DNA of 64,000 nucleotides from Saccharomyces paradoxus. Taxonomy: Eukaryota > Ascomycota > Saccharomycetes > Saccharomycetales > Saccharomycetaceae. The position numbers and the translations under genes were made by a program. This document shows positions 47,798 to 59,320 of the stretch, one piece after another. Location of the stretch: the NCBI RefSeq assembly GCF_002079055.1, contig NC_047490.1:62001-126000 (forward strand), read 5' to 3'. Numbering within the stretch: position 1 is the stretch's first letter; each line of letters opens with the position of its first letter. The notes under the pieces were generated by a model that saw only the letters and a program-made list of their open reading frames with translations, had not been told where the DNA came from and did not search any database.

Positions 47798-50700
47798 ATG
47801 GTCAAACTTGCTGAGTTTTCTCGAACAGCCACGTTTGCGTGGTCACATGATAAAATACCATTATTGGTCTCTGGTACCGTATCTGGTACTGTGGATGCTA
47901 ATTTCTCCACTGATTCATCTCTAGAATTGTGGTCTCTGTTGGCTGCTAATTCAGAGGAGCCTATCGCTTCCTTGCAAGTGGATTCCAAATTCAATGATTT
48001 GGATTGGTCTCATAATAACAAGATTATTGCCGGTGCTCTGGATAACGGCAGTTTGGAATTGTACTCCACAAATGAAGGAAACAACGCTATTAACTCATTG
48101 GCCAAATTCAGCAACCATTCTTCCTCCGTGAAGACCGTAAAATTTAACGCAAAGCAAGACAACGTTCTTGCCTCGGGTGGCAACAACGGTGAAATTTTTA
48201 TTTGGGACATGAATAAGTGCACTGAATCACCCTCCAATTACACTCCATTGACACCGGGCCAATCGATGTCGTCTGTTGACGAGGTCAATTCCCTAGCGTG
48301 GAACCAATCTTTGGCCCATGTTTTTGCATCAGCCGGGTCGTCTAATTTTGCATCTATTTGGGATTTGAAGGCTAAGAAGGAAGTTATTCACCTAAGTTTT
48401 ACTTCTCCTAACTCAGGTATCAAGCAACAACTGTCCGTTGTTGAATGGCACCCAAAAAACTCCACAAGAGTGGCAACCGCTACTGGCAGTGATAATGACC
48501 CATCCATCCTTATCTGGGATTTAAGAAACGCCAACACACCATTGCAGACTTTGAATCAAGGTCACCAAAAGGGCATTTTGTCTTTAGATTGGTGTCATGA
48601 AGACGAACATCTGTTATTGTCCAGTGGTAGAGATAATACCGTTCTCCTATGGAACCCTGAGTCAGCCGAACAACTGTCCCAATTCCCAGCTCGTGGAAAC
48701 TGGTGTTTCAAGACCAAATTTGCACCAGAGGCTCCGGATCTATTTGCCTGCGCCTCCTTCGATAACAAGATTGAGGTACAGACTTTGCAAAATCTCACAA
48801 ACACTCTGGATGAACAAGAAACTGAAACTAAGCAACAAGAATCCGAAACTGATTTTTGGAATAATGTCTCCCGGGAGGAATCAAAAGAGAAACCAATTGT
48901 TTTCCATTTACAAGCTCCAACTTGGTATGGAGAACCATCTCCAGCAGCTCATTGGGCATTTGGTGGGAAACTGGTCCAAATTACTCCAGACGGTAAAGGT
49001 GTTTCCATAACAAATCCAAAAATATTAGGTTTAGAGTCAAACACTACTTTGAGTGAAGCTTTGAAAACTAAGGACTTCAAACCATTAATAAATCAAAGAC
49101 TTGTCAAAGTTATTGATGATTTCAATGAAGAAGATTGGAATTTATTGGAAAAGTTATCGATGGACGGCACTGATGAGTTTTTAAAAGAGGCTCTTGCATT
49201 TGATAATGATGAATCTGATGTACAAGACGAAAGCAACAATGAAAAAGAAGACGACGGGGAAGAATTCTTTCAACAAATTGAAACCAATTTCCAACCCGAC
49301 GGCGCTTTCTCTTTGGCTGATAATGTCGAACAAACTATTTCCAAGAACTTGGTTTCCGGCAATATTAAGAGCGCTGTGAAAAATTCCTTAGAGAATGACT
49401 TACTTTTGGAAGCTATGGTGATCGCATTAGACTCGGATAATGAAAGGCTAAAGGAAAGTGTCAAGAACGCTTACTTTTCAAAGAATGGATCCAAATCATC
49501 GCTGTCGAGAATACTGTATTCCGTTTCTAAGAGGGAAGTTGACGATTTAGTTGAAAACTTGGATGTCTCCCAGTGGAAATTCATCTCTAAGGCCATTCAA
49601 AACTTGTATCCAAATGACATTGCTCAGAGGAACGAAATGTTGATTAAATTGGGTGATAGGTTAAAGGAAAATGGTCATAGACAAGATTCTTTGATCTTAT
49701 ACTTGGCTGCCGGATCTTTGGATAAAGTAGCTTCAATCTGGCTAACAGAATTCCCGGATTTGGAGGATAAATTGAAAAAAGATAATAAGACAGTTTATGA
49801 AGCTCATTCCGAATGTTTAACTGAGTTCATTGAAAGATTCACCGTCTTTTCCAACTTCATTAGTGGAAACTCTACCATTAATAATGAGCAGTTGATCTCC
49901 AAATTTTTGGAATTTATCAACTTAACTACTTCTACAGGAAACTTTGAACTAGCCACTGAGTTCTTAAACAGTTTACCAAGTGACAATGAAGAAGTTAAAA
50001 CAGAAAAGGCTCGTGTCTTGATTGCTTCCGGTAAATCATTGCCGGCACAAAATCCTGTGACAGCAACAACGACCAGCAAAGCTAAGTATACAAACTCTAA
50101 GGCCAATAAGAATGTTCCCGTACTACCAACTCCTGGAATGCCTTCTACCACATCTATCCCTAGTGTGCAGGCACCATTTTACGGTATGACTCCGGGCGCA
50201 CCTTCAGGTGCTCTACCTCCAAAGCCGTACGTTCCAGCCACCACCACCACTAGTGCACCTATTCATACAGAAGGCAAGTATGCTCCACCACACCAACCTT
50301 CAATGATGTCACCTTTTGCCAAAACAAGTAGCTCGACCAGGTTGAATTCATTTGCTCCTCCACCTAACCCATATGCTACCGCAGCAGTACCTGTAGCAAC
50401 CGCATCTACTACGTCAATTCCACAAAACTCTTTTGCCCCAATACAACCTGGCATGCCTATTATGGGCGATTATAACGCTCAATCTAACTCTACTCCTTCA
50501 CAACCACCAATCAACGCTGTATCGGGTCAAACGCCACATCTCAACCGTAAGGCCAATGACGGCTGGAATGACTTGCCTTTGAAGGTCAAAGAAAAACCAT
50601 CTCGGGCCAAAGCTGTATCTGTTGCACCTCCAAATATTCTATCAACGCCAACACCATTAAATGGTATCCATGCACATGCTACTAGCACCATGCCTCCTCC

Positions 50701-51622
50701 ACCGCTTTCGAGAGCACCATCTTCCGTGTCAATGGTATCACCACCTCCTCTACACAAAACTTCTAGAGTCCCATCCTTGGTTGCAACATCTGAATCCCCA
50801 AGAGCATCCATATCAAATCCATACGCTCCTCCTCAACCATCACAACAATTCCCAGTAGGTGCCCCTTCTACAACAAGCCAAACGTCAAATGCTGCTCAGG
50901 CAACTTCATCGAACCCATATGCTCCGCCACCACAGCCAAGGGTAGCAACACCATTGTCTGGGGGCGTTCCTCCAGCTCCATTGCCAAAGGCCTCTAATCC
51001 ATATGCACCAGCCGCAACTACTCAACCCAACGGGTCTTCCTATCCTCCAACCAGTGCGTACACTAATAATCATAGCATGACCTCTCCTCCACCTGTTTTC
51101 AACAAGCCTCCCGCTGGCCCCCCTCCAATTAGCATGAAGAAGAGAAGCAACAAGTTAGCTAGTATAGATCAAAAGCCATCCCAAGCCGCTACTTATCCTC
51201 CAACACTTTCAAGTTCGGCCTCTCCATTGCAGCCTTCTCAACCGCCAACTTTGGCTTCTCAGGCAAATACCTCCACTGAGAATGTCAGCCATGAAATTCC
51301 AGCTGATCAACAACCCATTGTTGATTTTTTAAAAGAAGAACTGGCTCGCGTAACACCATTGACCCCAAAGGAGTACTCTAAGCAATTGAAGGATTGTGAT
51401 AAGAGATTAAAGATCCTTTTCTACCATCTGGAAAAGCAAGATTTATTAACCCAACCAACAATCGATTGTTTACATGACCTGGTCGCATTAATGAAGGAAA
51501 AGAAATACAAAGAGGCTATGGTCATCCATGCTGATATTGCTACTAACCATGCCCAAGAGGGTGGTAACTGGTTGACAGGAGTGAAGAGGTTGATTGGCAT
51601 AGCTGAAGCGACTTTGAACTAA
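47798..51622 (+). CDS. SEC31: SEC31, outer COPII coat subunit
   Basis: The 1274-residue product starting MVKLAEFSRTATFAWSHDK is yeast Sec31. With Sec13 it forms the rods of the COPII cage and stimulates Sar1 GTP hydrolysis via Sec23. Seven WD40 repeats (about 1-365) form the vertex propeller. The Sec13-closing blade and helical ACE1 solenoid follow (about 370-750). A Pro/Ser/Thr-rich disordered linker (about 765-1165) carries the Sec23-binding PPP stretches (MPPPPLSR, SPPPLHK, PPAGPPPIS) and at least four NPYA units. A helical domain closes the protein (about 1175-1274). Confidence 0.97.
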   Translation: MVKLAEFSRTATFAWSHDKIPLLVSGTVSGTVDANFSTDSSLELWSLLAANSEEPIASLQVDSKFNDLDWSHNNKIIAGALDNGSLELYSTNEGNNAINSLAKFSNHSSSVKTVKFNAKQDNVLASGGNNGEIFIWDMNKCTESPSNYTPLTPGQSMSSVDEVNSLAWNQSLAHVFASAGSSNFASIWDLKAKKEVIHLSFTSPNSGIKQQLSVVEWHPKNSTRVATATGSDNDPSILIWDLRNANTPLQTLNQGHQKGILSLDWCHEDEHLLLSSGRDNTVLLWNPESAEQLSQFPARGNWCFKTKFAPEAPDLFACASFDNKIEVQTLQNLTNTLDEQETETKQQESETDFWNNVSREESKEKPIVFHLQAPTWYGEPSPAAHWAFGGKLVQITPDGKGVSITNPKILGLESNTTLSEALKTKDFKPLINQRLVKVIDDFNEEDWNLLEKLSMDGTDEFLKEALAFDNDESDVQDESNNEKEDDGEEFFQQIETNFQPDGAFSLADNVEQTISKNLVSGNIKSAVKNSLENDLLLEAMVIALDSDNERLKESVKNAYFSKNGSKSSLSRILYSVSKREVDDLVENLDVSQWKFISKAIQNLYPNDIAQRNEMLIKLGDRLKENGHRQDSLILYLAAGSLDKVASIWLTEFPDLEDKLKKDNKTVYEAHSECLTEFIERFTVFSNFISGNSTINNEQLISKFLEFINLTTSTGNFELATEFLNSLPSDNEEVKTEKARVLIASGKSLPAQNPVTATTTSKAKYTNSKANKNVPVLPTPGMPSTTSIPSVQAPFYGMTPGAPSGALPPKPYVPATTTTSAPIHTEGKYAPPHQPSMMSPFAKTSSSTRLNSFAPPPNPYATAAVPVATASTTSIPQNSFAPIQPGMPIMGDYNAQSNSTPSQPPINAVSGQTPHLNRKANDGWNDLPLKVKEKPSRAKAVSVAPPNILSTPTPLNGIHAHATSTMPPPPLSRAPSSVSMVSPPPLHKTSRVPSLVATSESPRASISNPYAPPQPSQQFPVGAPSTTSQTSNAAQATSSNPYAPPPQPRVATPLSGGVPPAPLPKASNPYAPAATTQPNGSSYPPTSAYTNNHSMTSPPPVFNKPPAGPPPISMKKRSNKLASIDQKPSQAATYPPTLSSSASPLQPSQPPTLASQANTSTENVSHEIPADQQPIVDFLKEELARVTPLTPKEYSKQLKDCDKRLKILFYHLEKQDLLTQPTIDCLHDLVALMKEKKYKEAMVIHADIATNHAQEGGNWLTGVKRLIGIAEATLN
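50350..51020 (+). repeat. NPYA(P)-type repeats in the SEC31 Pro-rich linker
   Basis: Four in-frame units (PPNPYATA, SNPYAPPQ, SNPYAPPPQ, SNPYAPAA) recur across this stretch. They are short, diverged and maintained as protein motifs in the disordered linker. Confidence 0.7.
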
Positions 51623-51854
51623 ATTCAATCCTAAATTTTCAGTATAAAAATTGGACGTACTGGTTTTGTTTTTTTATCTTATTATGTCTTATAGTATTAT
51701 ATTTATATATTTATGTACTTATCTTTTTATGTTTTAACCTAATCAAGCTCACAATTAGAACACGCTTAACAATACTTCTAAAAGCCAACCAACGCTTCTT
51801 ATTTTTTTTCTTACAGCCTTTCCCTCATGGTTAACCATGTACACCTCGAGCGGC

Positions 51855-51866
51855 AAATCTCCGGGG
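51855..51866 (+). promoter_or_regulatory. Mig1-like box upstream of SNF3 (distal)
   Basis: AAATCTCCGGGG has the SYGGGG GC box with a moderately A/T-rich flank. It lies about 310 bp upstream of SNF3. Confidence 0.45.
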
Positions 51867-51930
51867 AAATTTTAAACTTGCCGCATCGCACATTTTAAAG
51901 AACAAAAGGAGGAGGAACTGTCAATTGTTC

Positions 51931-51942
51931 TATAATCTGGGG
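51931..51942 (+). promoter_or_regulatory. Mig1 site upstream of SNF3 (proximal)
   Basis: TATAATCTGGGG combines the A/T box and GC box of a Mig1 site. SNF3 is repressed by high glucose through Mig1 in S. cerevisiae, so a real operator is likely. Confidence 0.6.
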
Positions 51943-52175
51943 AAATTTGGTCACAATGAGAAAACTAGCCAATAGTCCTATCCTCAGTGAATTGCATAGT
52001 AACTACTTACACACCAAGAGATCTTAGGGCGTATAACAAACATTTCGCTGCAGAAAAACGAGAGAGAGTCATTACTAGTTGACCTCAGAATAGGAACTAA
52101 ACAGAAAAGTTTTTGCTAAGGACCTTTTTAAACAGAAGGATATGCCTTTATTGGTATAGAGAGAAAAAGTTATAA

Positions 52176-54830
52176 ATGGATCCTAATAGTAACAGTTCTA
52201 GTGAAACATTACGCCAAGAAAAACAGGGTTTCCTAGACAAAGCTCTTCAAAGAGTGAAGGGCATAGCACTGCGACGAAACAACAGTAACAAAGACCATAC
52301 AGCAGATGATACAGCAAGTAGCATACGGACTCCAACAGGCTTGCAATTGCAGGATTTGGACAGGCAATCTAATATGACATCTATGTTTACGGACGACATT
52401 TGCACCATAGACGATAACTCAGTCTTATTTTCAGAGCCTCCACAGAAACAATCTATGATGATGTCCATATGTGTCGGTGTCTTTGTTGCAGTTGGTGGAT
52501 TTCTATTTGGTTATGATACAGGTCTGATCAATAGTATAACATCCATGAACTATGTGAAGTCACATGTAGCTCCTAATCACGATTCGTTCACCGCCCAACA
52601 AATGTCCATCTTGGTGTCTTTTTTGTCATTAGGAACTTTTTTTGGAGCTTTAACTGCTCCATTTATATCCGATTCGTACGGTAGGAAGCCTACTATCATT
52701 TTCAGTACAATCTTCATCTTCTCTATCGGAAATTCTTTACAGGTAGGCGCTGGAGGAATCACATTATTAATTGTAGGAAGGGTCATTTCAGGCATCGGTA
52801 TAGGCGCAATCTCAGCCGTTGTTCCATTATATCAGGCAGAAGCTACGCACAAATCATTAAGAGGTGCCATTATTTCTACCTATCAATGGGCCATAACCTG
52901 GGGTTTGCTAGTGTCAAGTGCAGTGTCTCAAGGGACACATGCAAGAAATGATGCATCCTCATATCGGATTCCGATAGGATTGCAATATGTTTGGTCGTCG
53001 TTTCTCGCTATCGGGATGTTTTTTCTACCAGAGAGTCCGCGTTATTACGTTTTAAAAGACAAGTTAGATGAAGCAGCTAAATCTTTATCGTTTCTGAGAG
53101 GTGTACCAGTCCATGATTCTGGGTTACTGGAGGAATTAGTTGAAATAAAGGCAACATATGACTATGAAGCATCTTTTGGTTCTTCTAATTTCATAGATTG
53201 TTTTATCTCGAGTAAAAGTAGGCCGAAGCAAACTTTAAGGATGTTTACGGGAATTGCTCTTCAAGCATTCCAGCAATTTTCAGGTATCAATTTTATATTT
53301 TACTACGGCGTCAATTTCTTCAACAAGACAGGAGTCAGTAATAGTTATTTGGTTTCATTCATAACCTACGCTGTTAATGTTGTCTTTAATGTGCCTGGCT
53401 TATTTTTTGTGGAATTTTTTGGTAGGCGTAAGGTCCTAGTTGTCGGGGGTGTTATCATGACTATAGCTAACTTTATTGTAGCTATTGTTGGTTGTTCCTT
53501 AAAAACTGTAGCTGCCGCAAAAGTTATGATAGCATTCATATGTTTATTCATAGCTGCCTTTTCCGCCACATGGGGTGGTGTTGTTTGGGTTATTTCAGCA
53601 GAATTGTACCCACTGGGTGTGAGATCTAAGTGTACAGCTATATGCGCTGCTGCTAACTGGCTTGTAAACTTTATTTGTGCTTTGATTACCCCTTATATTG
53701 TGGATACAGGGTCTCATACATCATCGTTAGGTGCAAAAATATTCTTTATTTGGGGCTCCTTAAATGCAATGGGGGTTATAGTGGTTTACTTGACCGTTTA
53801 TGAGACGAAGGGTTTGACGTTAGAAGAAATTGACGAATTATATATTAAATCATCCAGTGGAGTTGTGTCGCCAAAATTCAATAAAGATATTAGAGAACGC
53901 GCACTGAAATTTCAATACGATCCTTTGCAAAGATTGGAAGACGGCAAGAATACTTTTGTTGCTAAACGAAATAATTCTGATGATGAAACACCAAGAAATG
54001 ATTTTCGAAATACGATATCGGGGGAAATGGATCATAGTCCCAATCAAGAACAAGTTCATTCTATTCCTGAACGTGTTGACATCCCTACTAGCTCAGAAAT
54101 ACCTCAAAGCCCCGAAAATATTAATGGCATTGCAGCTCCTATAATACCTCCTTTGCAAGACATTTCAATACCGCAAGCGCCAGAACTTGTTGAAGTTCAA
54201 ACCAAGTACGTGGACTTAGGAAATGGTCTGGGTCTCAACACGTATAATAGAGGGCCTCCCTCACTCTCGAGTGATTCAAGCGAAGATTACACAGAAGATG
54301 AAATAATCGGGCCCTCATCCCAAGGCGATCTAAGCAATAGAAGTACTATGAATGATATTAATGACTATATGGCACGTCTCATCCACAGTAACTCTACCAC
54401 AAGTAACACTACAGATAAATTCTCAGGTAACCAAAGTACAATTCGTTACCACACAGCTTCCTCACATTCGGATACTACTGAAGAAGACAGCAATTTAATG
54501 GATCTGGGAAACGGGCTTGCTTTGAATGCTTATAACAGAGGTCCACCTTCAATTTTAATGGATTCCAGTGATGAAGAAGCAAATGATAATGAGGAAATTG
54601 ATAATGTGGACTCAGTTCAAGATTCAGTTGGTATGAAAGAACGTATGGCGCAGTTTGCGCAGAGCTACATTGACAAGAGAGGCCCTCCGGTACCCGAAAC
54701 TCCATCTTATGTTTTGAGCACTCCTCTCCCTGTGTTGGCTGATCCCAATAAAAATAATAATGAAGACCCCCACTCGAGTGAAGAGAACTCGACTAATCAA
54801 CCTGTAAATGAAAATAATGATAAGAAATAA
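52176..54830 (+). CDS. SNF3: SNF3, low-glucose sensor
   Basis: The 884-residue product is yeast Snf3, a plasma-membrane glucose receptor that signals through Std1/Mth1 and Yck1/2 to lift Rgt1 repression of HXT genes. Twelve membrane segments (about 95-555) carry sugar-porter signatures [26 protein letters not shown] and [10 protein letters not shown]. The long cytosolic tail (about 555-884) holds two 25-30 residue repeats ([16 protein letters not shown] at about 681 and [16 protein letters not shown] at about 777) essential for signalling. Length equals S. cerevisiae. RGT2 is its duplicate. Confidence 0.97.
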   Translation: MDPNSNSSSETLRQEKQGFLDKALQRVKGIALRRNNSNKDHTADDTASSIRTPTGLQLQDLDRQSNMTSMFTDDICTIDDNSVLFSEPPQKQSMMMSICVGVFVAVGGFLFGYDTGLINSITSMNYVKSHVAPNHDSFTAQQMSILVSFLSLGTFFGALTAPFISDSYGRKPTIIFSTIFIFSIGNSLQVGAGGITLLIVGRVISGIGIGAISAVVPLYQAEATHKSLRGAIISTYQWAITWGLLVSSAVSQGTHARNDASSYRIPIGLQYVWSSFLAIGMFFLPESPRYYVLKDKLDEAAKSLSFLRGVPVHDSGLLEELVEIKATYDYEASFGSSNFIDCFISSKSRPKQTLRMFTGIALQAFQQFSGINFIFYYGVNFFNKTGVSNSYLVSFITYAVNVVFNVPGLFFVEFFGRRKVLVVGGVIMTIANFIVAIVGCSLKTVAAAKVMIAFICLFIAAFSATWGGVVWVISAELYPLGVRSKCTAICAAANWLVNFICALITPYIVDTGSHTSSLGAKIFFIWGSLNAMGVIVVYLTVYETKGLTLEEIDELYIKSSSGVVSPKFNKDIRERALKFQYDPLQRLEDGKNTFVAKRNNSDDETPRNDFRNTISGEMDHSPNQEQVHSIPERVDIPTSSEIPQSPENINGIAAPIIPPLQDISIPQAPELVEVQTKYVDLGNGLGLNTYNRGPPSLSSDSSEDYTEDEIIGPSSQGDLSNRSTMNDINDYMARLIHSNSTTSNTTDKFSGNQSTIRYHTASSHSDTTEEDSNLMDLGNGLALNAYNRGPPSILMDSSDEEANDNEEIDNVDSVQDSVGMKERMAQFAQSYIDKRGPPVPETPSYVLSTPLPVLADPNKNNNEDPHSSEENSTNQPVNENNDKK

Positions 54831-55272
54831 TTAATATAATGTTATTCGACGTATTACTTAAGCGAATATGAACTATAATTCTAACCATGTAAAAAAAAAA
54901 TTGTAACTTGCGATACTACCCAACCTTTTATAGATAAACAAAGTTAATCGTAATACACATTTAATTACATTACTTGATATAATATCTTTTTAAAATGAAG
55001 ATCTTATCTTATATTACACCTTTGCATATTTAGCCGCCAATGAATGCCATGCCCGCTCAGTGCTGGAAAGTCATTATCAACGAAGAAGGTCTTCCAATAG
55101 AAAAGTCCTGCAGGAGCCACGTATAACACTGGCTTGAATTACCAACAACTTTCGAAGGCGTTGGAAGAGAATTTTAACTCACACAAGTTAATATTCACAG
55201 AACATCAGTTGGCAAAATACACAATTTTTGATACAATACATATATATATATTTTTCCCATTGTTTCTCTTAG
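54831..55272. other. Intergenic: SNF3 3' region and NUS1 promoter
   Basis: A/T-rich gap with a TATATATATA run just upstream of NUS1 (about 55241-55252). No gene is seen. Confidence 0.45.
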
Positions 55273-56400
55273 ATGCCTACGATGATCAAAAAGGATGATA
55301 AAACAATGGAGCCCCCTAATGGAAAACCGCATAGAAAGATCGAAAGGGATGATGTTCCAGAGTCTTCCAATCATATCCCCCCTCCAGAATCTGGTGTCTT
55401 AAAAGGTGGTGAGGTTAATTCAAAAACCAGAGCCTTGAAGGCCGTTACAAGTATCATTGCAGACGCCGATGAGAAGCCTCAGAAGAAGTTGAACAATGAG
55501 GTGAATGGAACCCAGAAGCAAAAGACAGAATATTGGGGTAAAAGCATAGGTAAATTTGAATACATTTTTTACAAATTTTTACTTGTGCTGCTATACATTT
55601 GCTTCGGGTTGTTTCGATACGGTCAATACCAATATCATAAGATGAAACTAAGAATATTCAGTATCATCTACAACCATGCATATACGCCACAATTGATTAG
55701 ACAGGACGTTGTTTCTTTGAAAAAAATTCCTAAAAGGTTAGCCGCAATCTTGGAAGTCAAGCCTGTTGGCGACGTTGGCGGCGGTGTGACAGGCTTATTA
55801 AATGACGCGAGTGAAATTGTATGTTGGACTGTTTCAGCCGGTATAAAACATTTGATGTTGTACGATTACGATGGAATATTACAAAGAAATGTTCCAGAAC
55901 TGAGAATGGAAATTCACTCCAACCTGGCTAAGTATTTTGGGCCAGCTCATGTCCCAAACTACGCTGTTAAAATACCTCATTCTAACAAGATATTCTATAA
56001 CCTGGACGGGATTGAAACTGAAACCGATGTCAGTAATGAAATAGAAGCTAACGAAGAAAAGGACAAGATTGCCATTGAAATTTCTTTATTGTCTAACAGA
56101 GACGGTAGAGAGACGATTGTCGACTTGACGAAAACTATGGCTGAGTTGTGTGCCGTTAACGAATTGAGTGTTTCTGACATCACAATGGACTTAGTCGATT
56201 CAGAGCTGAAACAATTAGTTGGACCCGAACCAGATTTATTGTTATATTTCGGGCCTTCATTGGATTTACAAGGGTTCCCGCCTTGGCATATTAGATTAAC
56301 TGAATTTTACTGGGAAAAAGATAACAATGAAGTCATATATTCGGTTTTTATCCGCGGTTTAAGACAGTACGCAGGATGTAAAGTGAATGTTGGTAAGTGA
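55273..56400 (+). CDS. NUS1: NUS1, subunit of dehydrodolichyl diphosphate synthase
   Basis: The 375-residue product is yeast Nus1, the Nogo-B-receptor-like partner of Rer2 and Srt1 in the cis-prenyltransferase that makes dolichol precursors for glycosylation at the ER. A basic polar N-terminus (1-92) leads into one membrane segment (about 96-116, YIFYKFLLVLLYICFGLF). A degenerate cis-prenyltransferase fold follows (about 140-375), lacking the catalytic Asp signature as usual for this subunit. The end (YAGCKVNVGK) lacks the C-terminal RxG motif found in animal NgBR. Length equals S. cerevisiae. Confidence 0.94.
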   Translation: MPTMIKKDDKTMEPPNGKPHRKIERDDVPESSNHIPPPESGVLKGGEVNSKTRALKAVTSIIADADEKPQKKLNNEVNGTQKQKTEYWGKSIGKFEYIFYKFLLVLLYICFGLFRYGQYQYHKMKLRIFSIIYNHAYTPQLIRQDVVSLKKIPKRLAAILEVKPVGDVGGGVTGLLNDASEIVCWTVSAGIKHLMLYDYDGILQRNVPELRMEIHSNLAKYFGPAHVPNYAVKIPHSNKIFYNLDGIETETDVSNEIEANEEKDKIAIEISLLSNRDGRETIVDLTKTMAELCAVNELSVSDITMDLVDSELKQLVGPEPDLLLYFGPSLDLQGFPPWHIRLTEFYWEKDNNEVIYSVFIRGLRQYAGCKVNVGK

Positions 56401-56910
56401 TTCTCAAGGGCTAAACGAAAAGACAAGTATCTCGCTCAACCTTTTAGTTTGCACGTTGAATCCTCGTTTGAATCTTAAAAAAAGTCATTACCCACATATA
56501 TAATAGTAGTAATAATGATAATGATAGCAATAGTTTCAGGCTAGCTACATAGTTGCATTTTTCAACATTTTAGTAAAAAAAAGTCACATATTAAACCCAC
56601 AAGAAGTTATTACTACGGTGATAACAACTTATTGTAGAGAAAACTTGTTATTACCCTTCCCTTTTTATTTCTTTTCGCGTTGTAAATCACATATAACGAG
56701 GTGGCTTATATTTGTCAAACCAAAAAAAAAAAATGAAAATCGAAAAATGGAAAAACAGAGAGAGGAACAGAATCTTTGACACGTTCTCGATCCACTTGTT
56801 TATCGAAGTGATATTGATAAGTCTTGATACATAGAAAGTCGTTTTTAGTTTTGGAACTTCCGGCATTGAAGGTACAAGAAAGAACTTAAACAGGTTTAAT
56901 AGAATTAAAA
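56401..56910. other. Intergenic: NUS1 3' region and ARF1 promoter
   Basis: A/T-rich with A tracts (56577-56582, 56722-56733). No gene or defensible site is seen. Confidence 0.45.
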
Positions 56911-57456
56911 ATGGGTTTGTTTGCCTCTAAGTTGTTCAGTAACCTTTTTGGTAACAAAGAAATGCGTATTCTTATGGTCGGTCTTGATGGTGCTGGTAAG
57001 ACCACCGTTTTGTACAAGTTGAAATTGGGTGAAGTTATCACCACCATTCCAACAATTGGTTTCAACGTTGAGACAGTCCAATATAAGAACATTTCATTTA
57101 CTGTCTGGGATGTCGGTGGACAAGACAGAATTAGATCTCTATGGAGACACTACTATAGAAACACTGAAGGTGTTATCTTTGTTGTCGACTCCAACGATAG
57201 ATCGCGTATTGGTGAAGCTAGAGAAGTCATGCAAAGAATGTTGAACGAAGACGAATTGAGAAACGCCGCTTGGTTGGTTTTCGCTAACAAGCAAGATTTG
57301 CCAGAAGCCATGTCTGCTGCTGAAATCACTGAAAAACTAGGTTTACATTCTATCAGAAACCGTCCATGGTTTATCCAAGCCACTTGTGCTACCTCCGGTG
57401 AAGGTTTGTACGAAGGTTTGGAATGGTTAAGTAACAGTTTGAAAAACTCAACTTAA
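56911..57456 (+). CDS. ARF1: ARF1, ADP-ribosylation factor GTPase
   Basis: The 181-residue product is yeast Arf1, the Golgi GTPase that recruits COPI and clathrin adaptors. The myristoylated Gly2 starts the amphipathic helix [12 protein letters not shown]. The P-loop is GLDGAGKT (24-31), switch 1 holds the Thr in PTIGFN, switch 2 has DVGGQD (67-72) and the base-specifying motifs are NKQD (126-129) and CATSGEG. All residues are intact. Codon use is strongly biased to preferred codons, so expression is high. ARF2 is its duplicate elsewhere in the genome. Confidence 0.97.
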   Translation: MGLFASKLFSNLFGNKEMRILMVGLDGAGKTTVLYKLKLGEVITTIPTIGFNVETVQYKNISFTVWDVGGQDRIRSLWRHYYRNTEGVIFVVDSNDRSRIGEAREVMQRMLNEDELRNAAWLVFANKQDLPEAMSAAEITEKLGLHSIRNRPWFIQATCATSGEGLYEGLEWLSNSLKNST

Positions 57457-58266
57457 AAATTCTAGAATATGGATCAAATACGCTTGTATAAACTAAATGA
57501 AACATAAAGATTAAGAACCTAAGAGGCCAACGTCGATGGATTTATTGACGATCTCCAGCCATCACATATAGATTTTAGTGTAAAAGCAATAGAAACCAAG
57601 AAAAATAGAACAAAAAAAAAAGCTGAAAAAGCCTAATTAGTATAATGCTACTTTAACTAATAATGGAAATTTGATATAGATACAAAGAAACATGATATAT
57701 TTAGGATATACAATATACAATGCCCTTTTCATTTGTTCTATTGCCCCCCTGAGTGAATCACATACAGAGGTTTTGCTGTCAGGTCCATTGTACTCGCAAA
57801 GATATTTTTAAGAACCAGAACACAGGAAAAACTGTATGTTGATAATTCAAAAATGATGCTGTGGTGTCTTTTGAATTGATCTTGCATGATCGAAGAAAAC
57901 CTTCAATCTGTTGCTCAACAAATAATCTTCGCAAACTTCCTCGATTAGAAGACTAGAATTAATTTAAACCCATACCTCTGTAAACCCAGACCTTCAAAGT
58001 TTAGCACTTCTTATTTTTATTTATTACACAGTTGCATATCCTTATTCGAATATCGCAAAAAAAAAATTGACACCTGTCCGGGTGAACCTTACGGCATCTT
58101 ACCTGGCGCTCCATGAACTAACGGGCGGGGCTAGGCAGGATTCCAGCATCAATTTTGCAAAATTCACACCTGAGTAATTCATATATGTAATATGCTGCTA
58201 AGAATACGCTGTTTACAAGCACTAATATTGATAATAGAAGAGGTACAGTGAGACAGTATATTCGAA
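57457..58266. other. Intergenic: ARF1 3' region and RPL35A promoter
   Basis: The RPL35A promoter part has an A9 tract (about 58057-58066) followed by a GC-rich block (58072-58140) containing CACCTGTCCGGGTG. This is where Rap1/Fhl1-type sites are expected in a ribosomal-protein gene, but I see no perfect Rap1 consensus. Confidence 0.45.
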
Positions 58267-59132
58267 ATGGTATGTTTGATATGAATAAATAATAAAGACT
58301 GACAACGGCAGAAAGAAGAGAGAGAATATCATAGGAACTTAATGCGAGGAGGAACTTGAAACAGTAAACGTTTGGAACGTAAAGCCATCCGTTGACGATC
58401 TCTATCTAATCCAGTTGAAGAGTAAATGTTAGAATCACGGATTTCGGATTATTTCCAGACGAAGAAACAGCTGAAAGAAAAGTGAAATGGTATACGTCCG
58501 TATATTCAGAATTTTTCCTGGAGTTTTAATAAGGATAGCCACATAATAATTGGTGAATCTAGATCACTCAGCGTTTAACTGGCTAATTCTTCAAAAATTT
58601 CCATTGTGAGAAAGCCTGCAGATGTAGTAACCCTGCTATCAATTCCTTCCTCTTTTACAAAGAATATATGGTTTTTTTGGCAGTCCTTGTTGTTTCATTA
58701 TAAATGCTAATAAAATACTAACATTAATCAAAATTTGGAATATTATTTCTTTTCTTTTTTTATTATTAATAGGCCGGTGTTAAAGCTTACGAACTAAGAA
58801 CCAAATCCAAGGAACAATTGGCTTCCCAATTGGTTGACTTGAAGAAGGAGTTGGCTGAATTGAAGGTCCAAAAGTTGTCCAGACCATCTTTGCCTAAGAT
58901 CAAGACCGTCAGAAAGAGTATCGCCTGTGTCTTGACCGTCATCAACGAACAACAAAGAGAAGCCGTTAGACAATTATACAAGGGTAAGAAGTACCAACCA
59001 AAGGACTTGAGAGCCAAGAAGACCAGAGCTTTGAGAAGAGCTTTGACCAAATTCGAAGCTTCCCAAGTTACCGAAAAGCAAAGAAAGAAGCAAATCGCTT
59101 TCCCACAAAGAAAGTACGCTATTAAGGCTTAA
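58267..59132 (+). CDS. RPL35A: RPL35A, 60S ribosomal protein uL29 (spliced)
   Basis: Exon 1 is only the start codon (58267-58269) and exon 2 is 58773-59132. Together they encode 120 residues beginning M-AGVKAYELRTKSKEQLASQ and ending QRKYAIKA. Eukaryotic uL29 sits at the polypeptide exit tunnel and helps bind SRP. The N-terminal helical hairpin has KELAELKVQKLS and the C-terminal half is basic. Codon bias is extreme, as for all ribosomal-protein genes. RPL35B is the expected duplicate elsewhere. Confidence 0.97.
58270..58772 (+). other. Spliceosomal intron of RPL35A (503 nt)
   Basis: The 5' site is GTATGT directly after the ATG. The branch point TACTAAC is at 58716-58722 and the 3' site TAG ends at 58772, preceded by a pyrimidine-rich run. 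Size and position match the long-intron class of ribosomal-protein genes. Confidence 0.96.
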
Positions 59133-59320
59133 TTGGAAGTTCAATTATATACTATCATTATCTATAGTTCCAACTTTTCTACGTTTTTCTAGCACCTTTT
59201 AAATAATTGTTAAATTAAAACATTTTCGTTGAAAATCCCCAAAATATGTGACGTTTTGCGCGGAGATTACTCTTATTTTGATGTGGGTCAATTTTATAAT
59301 TCATTCTATCACTTATTCAT

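Larger units (their letters stand above)
51623..52175. other. Intergenic: SEC31 3' region and SNF3 promoter
   Basis: The SNF3-proximal part holds two Mig1-type GC boxes (listed below). No gene is seen. Confidence 0.55.

Noticed and set aside
47632-47994. Minus-strand frame across the SEC31 start
   Set aside because: It overlaps the highly conserved N-terminus of SEC31 in antisense and has no homology that I recognise.
58072-58140. Rap1 sites in the RPL35A promoter
   Set aside because: The GC-rich block is in the right place, but no stretch fits the Rap1 consensus well enough to list as a site.
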